From Hsuehochloa calcarea (taxonomy: Eukaryota; Streptophyta; Magnoliopsida; Poales; Poaceae): a stretch of 64,000 bases of DNA. The notes under the pieces were generated by a model that worked only from the letters and a program-made list of their open reading frames with translations, was not told where the DNA came from and ran no database searches. The position numbers and the translations under genes were made by a program. The stretch spans positions 23,055,232 to 23,119,231 of the forward strand of contig CM070599.1 in NCBI GenBank assembly GCA_036346395.1, read 5' to 3'. Below, piece after piece: positions 56,094 through 64,000 of the stretch (its first letter is position 1; the number at the start of each line of letters is the position of its first letter).

Positions 56094-57162
56094 CATGTTC
56101 TGTTCTAGGCACTATTTTGTCCAATTATTTTTTTTGTTCCAACTGTTTCCCATGTTCCCCACCTTACCATGCAACTTCTCTTGGTAAGTCAGCTTACCGA
56201 TCTCGGCTACATGGCTAGTTTTGACTCTCAATCCTGTTTTGTCTAGGACCGACAGACAGGGATGGTACTTGGGACTGGCCGGCGCCGTAGGGATCATCAG
56301 GGTCTCTTCATTAGTTATTCAGGGTGTTCTTGGACGTGTTACTCTTGACACGACCATGTTTTGCCAGGGTTGTAAGTTGGGCAAGCATCTACAACTTCCT
56401 TATCACTCTAGCGAGTCCTTGTCTTCTCATCCTTTTGACTTAGTTCATTCAGATGTATGAGGACCTGAGCATATTATCTCTAAAAGTGAGCATAAATTTT
56501 GTGTGATCTTCATTGATGATTATTCTCATTTACATGGATTTTCCCTATGTCTAATCGTGGTCAGTTTCTTGCGATCTATCGTAGCTTTGCAACAATGATC
56601 GTACTCAGTTTGATTCTTTCATCTGTACTTTTCACTGTGACTCTACTGAAGAGCACTGTTCTATCGCTTTTCGATGGTTTCTTTCTAAGTAGGGTACTCT
56701 TGACCAGTCTTCTTGTCCTAGTGACTCATACTCAGAATGGGATTGCTGAGCGAAAACATCGTCATCTGATTGAAACTACCCGCACTCTTCTCCTTACCTC
56801 TCACGCTCCACCACAGTTCTGGGCTAAGGCTGCTTCTACGGCTCCATATCTCATTAATAGGCAGTCTTCCTCTGCTCTTAAGGGTGTCAGTCCTATAGAG
56901 CGTCTCTACTCTCGAGCCCCTAGTACACTCACCTTCGTGTTTTTGGCTGTAATTGTTTTGTTGTCCTGCAGCCTCGTGAGCGCACCAAATTATCAGCTCA
57001 ATTAGTCGAGTGTGTGTTTCTTGGTTATAGTTCTGAGCATAAGGGTTATCGCTGCTATGATCATTCTGCTCAATGGATCAGGATTTCACGAGATATTGTC
57101 TTTAATGAATCTTGACCTCTCTTCTATCAAGATTTGGCTCCTTGTCCTGATTTCACTGTCGA
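56094..57162 (+). pseudogene. Copia-E: pre-integrase/integrase patch inside LINE-1
   Basis: About 1.07 kb of plus-strand Copia: VPTVSHVPHLTMQLLLVSQL, then QDRQTGMVLGTGRR-like sequence, QGCKLGKHLQLPYHSSESLS, HPFDLVHSDV and a stop. Integrase follows with NGIAERKHRHLIETTRTLL, PPQFWAKAASTAPYLINRQS and VECVFLGYSSEHKGYRCYDH. The NGIAER glutamate is intact; the second aspartate region is frameshifted. There are no LTRs. LINE sequence lies on both sides, with the equivalent of 28140-28753 missing. It belongs to a Copia family not otherwise present here. Confidence 0.87.
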
Positions 57163-57896
57163 CGAATCCCAGATGGAACAAGCCTCAGAAGCGAAGGTGC
57201 TATTGAGCTGATGCTGGAGCCATGCACCCATCTATCCGTCCAAAATAGCGCACGCGACCATTACCAATGGAAACCCATAGCGATCCTTGGAACAAAGCAA
57301 ACTCCATGTTGCTTTCTAGAATGGATAATCCCTACCATGGGCTAGCAGGATTAGTCCGTTGTAGCCATAGCCAACGGATACGGATGGCATTCCCAAGAAA
57401 ATGAAGATTATGGAGGCCCAGACCACCGAAATGTTTTGGTCGACAAACCGAGGGCCAAACCACCAAGCATTGGCCACAAGCTACACTATTTGTTCCTTTC
57501 AAGAGGAAAGCGCGCCATCTCTTGTCTACTGCTTTGGTAACCCAAGCGAGTGGTTGCAAGGCCATGAAGGCATAGATTGGGATCGTTGTCAGAATGGCCT
57601 TAACTAAGACTAGACGCCCCCTACGAGAGCATGCCTACCTACTAGGAGGGGAGGCGGCCGGCGACCTTGTCAATGATCTACTGAAATCCTCTTTGGTTGG
57701 CTCTCGATAGAAAGTGTCAACCCTAGATATTTGTACGAGAAGTCGAATGGCACTGCAGTTTGGCATAAATGTGCTAAAGGTACTCCTCGGTGCATCTGAT
57801 AGCGAGAGATGGACCTCTTCGTAAGATTAGTGTGCAAACTCGAGGCCTCTTCAGGATCAAAGTGATAGCACGAAGAGCTTGGTGACCGGGGTGAGT
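57163..57896 (-). pseudogene. LINE-1 RT C-terminal part, copy 2
   Basis: The minus-strand KAVDKRWRAFLLKGTNSVAC, PKHFGGLGLHNLHFLGNAIR and IRWLWLQRTNPASPW matches the post-catalytic part of LINE RT and LINE-2 (37690-38050). 57163-57397 is shared with 28754-28989. Beyond that, copy 2 keeps LINE sequence that copy 1 has deleted. It is cut at 57898 by the Copia-F LTR. Confidence 0.85.
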
Positions 57897-57898
57897 AA

Positions 57899-58048
57899 TG
57901 TTATAATAGGAATTCTTTTGTATTTTCTTATATGCCTTTTGTATTTCCTTATATGTGTATGGCATATTCCCTTGTAATATCTCCCTTATACTCCCTATAT
58001 ATATATTGTCCACTAGGCGTCATGAGCAAATACACAATATTCATAACA
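57899..58048 (+). repeat. Copia-F 5' LTR (150 bp)
   Basis: It opens TGTTATAATAGGAATTC and ends ATTCATAACA, with a TATATATATA box near 57997. The primer site TGGTATCAGAGC follows at 58049-58060. No 3' LTR is in the window. Confidence 0.88.
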
Positions 58049-58640
58049 TGGTATCAGAGCAAGGGCACTAACCTAGCTCCTTCCGCTGCCATCCCACCAC
58101 CGTTGCCGCCGTCGTCGAAGCCACTAGAAGCCATCATTTGTGTGTTGCTGAGGCCACCGCCGATCTTTGCCGTTCGAATCGATGCCACTAGCCGTCCGAA
58201 TCGGGCCACCACCGTCGAAATCAGTGCACTACCCCCAACACGATTCCACCTCACTTATTTGGGCCACTAGCTGCTCAAATCGAGACATCTCGACGCCCCG
58301 TCACCTCGTTTCCCCGACGCCCCACCGTCCGACGCCGCCGCCGCCGTAGCCGCCCCTAGCGACCTCCTGCGCGTGCTGCTTCTTTCTTCTGCTGCGTTTC
58401 CGACCACTGCCACCTCCATCCTTAGTTGCAACTATCGCTCGGCAATGATCGCCGCTTTTGGCGATTGCGATAGGATGAAGTGTCCTCTGTTTTGAATAGA
58501 AATCGAGTTCGGTTTCTATAAACATAGACTTTCTGAAGGAAAACATACAAAAAACAACGTCGATCTAACCGTCGTGCCGTCCAGCACCACTTGTTAGATT
58601 TTGTTGCCTTGGTCACTGCACCATCCAGCACCGCCTACCA

Positions 58641-59735
58641 ATGACTTCCGTTACATCAGCTGTGATCCCATTCTCAGGAACAAAGCTTTATGGGACGAAC
58701 CATAGGTTGTGGTCTTCACTCATGGAGATCACGTTCGATGGTCTCCGCCTCTAGGGATATGTCACTAGTGCTCGACTCTGTCTATCGTCACCAGTTCAGC
58801 CTCCTCCCAGACAGCCGACTTCTGCACCTACTGCAGAAGATGAGGTCCCCAAAAAGGAGGCAGAGGCCGTTGCTGACGCTGCTGTTGAGACCTTTTGATG
58901 AGGCCTTTCAATATTCCATAGATACTTTTGAGCGCTGGTGTTCTGATGAGGCCCATGTTCGAGCCATCCTGGTGGTTAGCGTCGACGACACCATCCAGCC
59001 AGACATTGTTGGTCTGCGTTCCACTCATCATATCTGGTTGTACTTGCGTGAGCGATACCAGCAGAGCAGCGATGCTCAGTTCTTTTCGCCTCAGCGTGAG
59101 TTGGAGACACTTTGCCAGGAGGACTACTCCGTAGATGACTTCTTCCAAGCCCTAGCCAGTCTCTGACGCCAGCGGAACGAGCTAGCTTCTCCGCTCTACC
59201 AGGAGTGTCATAAGGTGCAGAAGGAGGACCGTGATTGACTTCGCCTTTATGACCGTCGCCATCTTGGAACGAGCTTGAGCTGTCGAGGCTCAATCTAACG
59301 AGCTTCTCACCACGGCCAAGCGATCCGAGGCTCTTCGGCGTTTACGTCTTGAGCGGCTTCGTGGGTTAGCAGCATAGTTTGTTCCGGCTATGCTTGTTAC
59401 CCCTTTTTCTTTGACTACACTAACGGCTTCAGCTTCAACTACAGTCCCTCCTCATGTGTCTATTTCTGCTCCTGTTTTTGCACCAACTGGGGTCTGGTGC
59501 CATTTTTACCAGAACATCGCGCACGACTAACATAGTTGTGTGGTGCGAAAAAAGCGAAACAAGGCGCATGGGGGTGGATGATCTAAGGGAGGTAGACATG
59601 CCCTTCCTCGACGAGGGGACAAACCAGCACGTCAGGACCTTCTCAGCGAGGCGACTGATCAGCATTTCTGCCAGGCTCTACTTCAGCATCCCTCTCACAG
59701 CTCAGCAGGTTCTACTAGTCTAGACCAGATGTCTC
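58641..59735 (+). pseudogene. Copia-F gag
   Basis: ATG at 58641 opens TSVTSAVIPFSGTKLYGTNH, RLWSSLMEITFDGLRL and a stop, then, in another frame, CSDEAHVRAILVVSVDDTIQ, PDIVGLRSTHHIWLYLRERY and LCQEDYSVDDFFQALASL. This is a UBN2-type Copia gag. The C-terminal knuckle area (about 59495-59540) is degraded (CHFYQNIAHD.HSC). Protease, integrase and RT never follow: the sequence passes into the end of a DNA transposon near 59740. The part from about 59270 is the start of the tandem array. 58061-58640 is GC-rich leader. Confidence 0.85.
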
Positions 59736-62700
59736 CAAGCTTTGATACACCGATGCTCCTGACCAACAACGTACCAGTATCTCGATAAGTATCGGATATG
59801 GGCACGGCTCCCATACGACACCAATACATATCGGGAAGTATCAGAAACATTTATATTTTTTAAAGAAAAAAGCCGATACTTCCATATACCTCGATAAAGT
59901 GCACAATTCAAGCCTAGCCCACTTATGAGCTAGTAATTGTTAAATTCAGACACGAATTATGAGCTAGTGTGTGTTATCAAAGCTTGTCTCGATAATTAGA
60001 ACTTACTTCATTAGGAGTTACCGAGTGTCCATCAGATTCCCAATTTTGATAGGTGTAATCATTTTCACTTGACAACCTTTTCTTAGGATTTCCTGAATTT
60101 ATTGAAAATGAGTGATCATTCTATTCATATCACTTCCAGAGTGATCTTGATAATGATTGACACATGTGTTGCAAGCATTATATCCTAAATTATGTTCCTC
60201 ATTCCCTTTCCTCGATCTCAAACCATCAACACAAGTGAAGTCCCTATCTTGTTCGCAACACAATATATTTTGAACTCTTTTTAGGTTTTATCTATTGATA
60301 AATGTTGTGGATGACATAGAGATGCTTAGAATCAAGCGAGGGCTTAGTGTCCTCGCTTGTACAAAGATGAGTAAATTGGTAAGTGGAGAAAATTAATTGA
60401 TATCTCCACTATCTCTCGAACAATTGTTGTTGGTCATAGTACAGGATAAGCTAATAAATTCTTTAGTGTTATGTTTAATGAAATTAACACTCATGCATAG
60501 GTAAATTCTTGACTAAAACTTATCAAGTATCTTATTTTATATTTTTACTATATATTATATATATATAGACACACACATACATACATCCGTTCTGTCATAT
60601 TCGCCCAGAGTTTGAGCCTGTCAGGGCTCAACTGCTGAGCCACTCACCATGACTAACAGTCACTGAGGTTCTTTTGACGCATCGTGCTGAGGAGCTTCAC
60701 CGCGGGTTAGCAGCACAGTTTGTTCTGGATGTGCTTGTTACCCCTCCTTCTTTGACTACACTGACGGCTTCTACTTCCACTAGAGTCCCTCCTCGGTGTC
60801 TATTTACAACTTTGGGCATGACTACCAGAGTTGTGCGGTGCAAAAAGCGGAACAAGGCGCGGGGGGTGGATGATCCATGGGGGCAGCCATTCCTCGACTA
60901 GAGAACACACCAGCACGTGAGGACCTTCTCAGCAAAGCGACTATGTTCTGCAGTTATGCTAGGCTCTACTTCAACTGCTCTCTCACAGCTCAACAGGTTC
61001 TGCTAATCTAGCTCAGACGTCTCCTCCAGGCTCTGATGCACCGATAGTCCTTACCAATAGAGTACCAGTATCTCGATACGTGTCGGATACGGGTACGACA
61101 CTGATACATATCGGGAAGTATCGAAAATATTTATGCTTTTTAAAGAAAAAAATTATACTCCATGATACATCGATACATCCCACAATTCAAGCCCATCCCA
61201 CTTATTCTAACCCTAGCCCACAACCTTAGCATGTAATTGGTACATTCATACATGAATTATGAGCTAGTGTGTGTTATAAATGTTTGTCAAAATAATTAGA
61301 ACTTACTTCATTAAGAGTTACCGAGTATCCATCAGATTCCAAATTTTGATATGTGTAATCAGTTTCACTTGATAGCCTTTTCTTAGAATTTCCTAAATTT
61401 ATTGAAAACAAGTGATCATTCTATTCAGGATCACTTCCAGAGTGATCTTGATAAAGATTGACACTTGTGTTGCTAACATTATATACTAAATTATGTTCCA
61501 CATTCCCTTTCCTCGATCTCAAACCATCAACAGGAGTGAAGTCCCTATCTTGTTCGCAGCACAATGTTTTTTCAACTATTTTTAGGTTTTGTATGTTGAT
61601 AAAAGTAGTGGATGACATAGAGATGCTTAGAATCAAGTAAGGGCTTAGTGTCCTTGCTTGTACAAAGATGAGTAAATTGGTAAGAGGGAAAAATGAATTG
61701 ATATCTCCACTATAACTCTTGAACTATTGTTGTTGGTCATAGTACAGGATAAGCTTATAAATTCTTTAGTGTTATGTTTAATGAAATTAACACTCATGCA
61801 TAGGTAAATTCTTGATGGAAACTTATCGAGTATCATATTTATATTTTTTTACTATTTTTAATATAAATATACACACACACCCGTTTCGTACTTCGTCGTC
61901 TTCGCCTAGAGTTTGAGCCTGTCACGGCTCAACTACTGAGCCGCTCACCACGACCGACAGTAACCAAGGTTCTTTCGACGCTTCGTGTTGAGGAGCTTCA
62001 CCGCGGGTTAGTAGCACAGTTTGTTCCGGCTGTGCTTGTTACCCTCCTTCTTCGACTACATTGACGGCTTCTGCTTCGACTACAGTCCCTCCTCTTGTGT
62101 CTATTTCTGCTCCTGTTTTTGCACCTACTATGGTTCATTGCAATTATTGCAAGAACTTCGGGTACGACTACCAGAGTTGTGCGTTGCAAAAAAAGGGGAA
62201 CAAGGCCCGTGGAGGTGGATAATCCAAATGTACCTCGATGGGAGGACACACCCGCGTCGAGATCTTCTCGTGGCGACTACATTCGGCGGTTCTACCATAC
62301 TCTACTTCAACAACTCTCTCACAGCTCAGCATGTTCTGCTAGCCTAGCTCAAACGTCTCCTCCAAGCTCGATGCCGATACTCTCGACAAGCGTCATACTA
62401 GTATCCTAATATGTATAGGATCGACACGGCTCCGATCGTCGTATCGGAAGTATCAAAAACATTTATGTTTTTCCAAAAAAAATAAAAAAAACCAAAAACT
62501 TCCTGATACTTCGCGATACCTCGATACGGCCCACAATTCAAGCCTAGCCCACTTAGTCTAACCCTAGCCCACAACGTTAGCATGTAATTGTTAGATTTAG
62601 ACATGAATTATTAGCTAGTGTGTGCTATGAAAGTTTGTCAAAATAATTAGAACTTACTTCATTAGGAGTTACTTAGTATCCATCAGATTCCAAATTTTGA

Positions 62701-64000
62701 TATGTGTAATCAGTTTCACTTGACAACCTTTTCTTAGGATTTACTGAATTTATTGAAAATGAGTGATCATTCTGTTTAGGATCACTTCCAGAGTGATCTT
62801 GATAAAGAATGACACTTGTGTTGCGAACATTATATCCTAAATTATGTTCCACATTCCCTATCCTCGATATCAAACCATCAACAGGAGTGAAGTCCCTATC
62901 TTGTTCGCAGCACAATATTTTTTGAACACTTTTTAGGTTTTGTCTGTTGATATGTTGTGGATGACATAGAGATGCTTAGAATCAAGTGAGGGCTTAGTGT
63001 GCTCGCCCAGAGTTTGAGTCTATCAGGACTCAACTGCTGAGCCGCCCACCACGACCAAGCGATCAACGAGGCTCTTCGGCGCTTCATCTTTGAGGTGCTT
63101 CACGCGCGTTAGCGGCCTGATTTATTCGGTGTGCTTATTACCCCTTCTTCATCGACTACACCGCGGCTTCGCCCGACTCGGTCCCTCCTCGGTTATGTTT
63201 CGCTCTGTTTTTGAACCAACTGGGGTTCAGTGCAATTATTTCCAGAACTTCGGGCACGACTACGAGAGTTGTGCGGTGCGAAAAAAGCAGAACAAGGTAC
63301 ATGGGGGTGGATGATCCAAGGGGGGTAGGGAGGCCCTTCCTCGACGAGAGGACAGACCAGCACGTTAGGACCTTCTTAGCGAAGCTACTATGTTCAGAAG
63401 TTCTTCCAGTCTCTGCTTCAAAAGCTCTCTCAAGGCTTAGCAGGTTCTGCAAGTCTCGCTCATACGTCTCCTCCAGGCTCAAATGCACTGATGCTCCTGA
63501 CCAACAGCATACCAGTATCCCAATACGTATATGGCTCCGATACGGCACCGATACGTATCGGGAAGTATCAGAAACATTTATGTTTTTAGAAAAAAAGAAA
63601 AAAACCGATACTTCCTAGTACCTCGATACTCCCCATAGTTCAAATCCAGCCCACTTATTCTAATCCTAGCCCACAACCTTAGCATGTAATTGTTAAATTC
63701 AGACATGAATTATGAGCTAGTGTGTGCTATCAAAGTTTGTTTAAATAATTTCAACTTACTTCATTAGGAGTTACTGAGTATCCATTTGATTCCAAATTTT
63801 GATATGTGTAATAATTTCACTTAACAACCTTTTCTTAGGATTTCTTGAATTTATTAAAAACGAGTGATCATTCTGTTCAGGATCACATCCAGAGTGATCT
63901 TGATAAAGATTGACACTTGTGTTGCTAACATTATATCCTAAATTATGTTCCACGTTCCCTTTCCTTGATCTCAGACCATCAATAGGAGTGAATTCCCTAT
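59270..64000 (+). repeat. Tandem array of a 1.1-1.34 kb chimeric unit
   Basis: Units start near 59270, 60605, 61903 and 63001; the last is cut by the window edge. Anchors repeat in order. GACTACA of the gag part is at 59413, 60754, 62054 and 63154. The GTATCGG-rich block is near 59783, 61080, 62405 and 63520. GAGTGATCTTGAT is near 60139, 61440, 62791 and 63892. Each unit is Copia-F gag C-terminus, then a GATACGTATCGG-rich terminus, then minus-strand coding-like sequence. Units 2 and 3 are preceded by TA/CA microsatellites (60548-60590 and 61858-61880) that unit 4 lacks. Confidence 0.93.
61421..61636 (-). pseudogene. Conserved peptide in each array unit, unknown family
   Basis: The minus strand encodes CCEQDRDFTPVDGL, then NVEHNLVYNVSNTSVNLYQD and HSGSDPE. 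The same peptide is at 62915-62673 with NDHSFSINSVNPKKRLSSET and DYTYQNLESDGY, and at 63953-63771. Unit 1 (about 60270-60010) has a one-base deletion in it. Because the frame is kept across copies, it was probably the C-terminus of a transposase whose terminal repeat lies at the unit's GTATCGG block. I cannot name the family. Confidence 0.5.

Larger units (their letters stand above)
42727..57397 (+). repeat. Copy 2 of a collinear segmental duplication of 1-28989
   Basis: Blocks shared in order and orientation: Gypsy-1 (1-1014 plus 6856-9110 with 42727-45022 plus 50315-50620), gag/RT chimera (about 9948-11038 with 50637-51749), LTR-D to LINE tail (23644-28139 with 51750-56093) and LINE (28754-28989 with 57163-57397). 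Junctions between unrelated elements are shared inside the blocks. Confidence 0.8.

Overview
This window is plant nuclear DNA made almost entirely of transposable-element remains, most likely from a grass. The grass call rests on the element types: Copia elements with 127-150 bp LTRs and a TGGTATCAGAGC primer site, chromovirus-like Gypsy LTRs opening TGTAATACCC, an Angela-like solo LTR opening TGTTGGAGATATGCC, L1-type plant LINEs, CACTA, Mutator-like and hAT DNA transposons. I see no intact host gene, tRNA, rRNA or CRISPR array. Every coding stretch is broken by stops and frameshifts, so the locus looks like old, nested heterochromatin.

Layout. 1-9279 holds a minus-strand Gypsy element (Gypsy-1: gag, leader, LTR). 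It is split by a near-complete Copia element (Copia-A, 1020-6850), which itself carries a Mutator-like TIR element; a MITE sits in the Gypsy LTR. 9280-16153 appears to be parts of another Gypsy LTR (LTR-E) interrupted by a plus-strand Copia gag fragment fused head-on to a minus-strand Copia element (Copia-C, LTR at 15215-15358) that contains a CACTA element. 17105-19677 is a plus-strand LINE whose reverse transcriptase is replaced by a Copia RT scrap. 20004-23573 is a minus-strand hAT transposon split by a solo LTR. 23645-28.1 kb is a Gypsy LTR (LTR-D), a hAT BED-finger exon and the 3' end of a minus-strand LINE reaching 30.0 kb. 31201-35107 is a truncated Copia (Copia-3). 37065-39520 joins a Gypsy-1 LTR scrap, a second minus-strand LINE and a Gypsy integrase tail.

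From 42727 the first 29 kb is repeated in the same order and orientation: Gypsy-1 (now split by a different Copia, Copia-B, 45028-50309), the gag/RT chimera, LTR-D, the hAT exon and the LINE, ending near 57397. Copy 2 lacks about 12.6 kb present in copy 1. Several later insertions occur in one copy only, which gives unfilled target sites and a relative order of events. The right edge (57899-64000) is a Copia LTR and gag whose 3' end, fused to the end of a DNA transposon, is repeated in tandem at least three times and runs off the window.

Functionally these are parasitic elements: gag, protease, integrase, reverse transcriptase and RNase H of LTR elements, endonuclease and RT of LINEs, and transposases. 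None looks able to move by itself. The interest lies in the structural history: a collinear duplication, patch-like fusions between element classes, and a young tandem array built from a chimeric unit.
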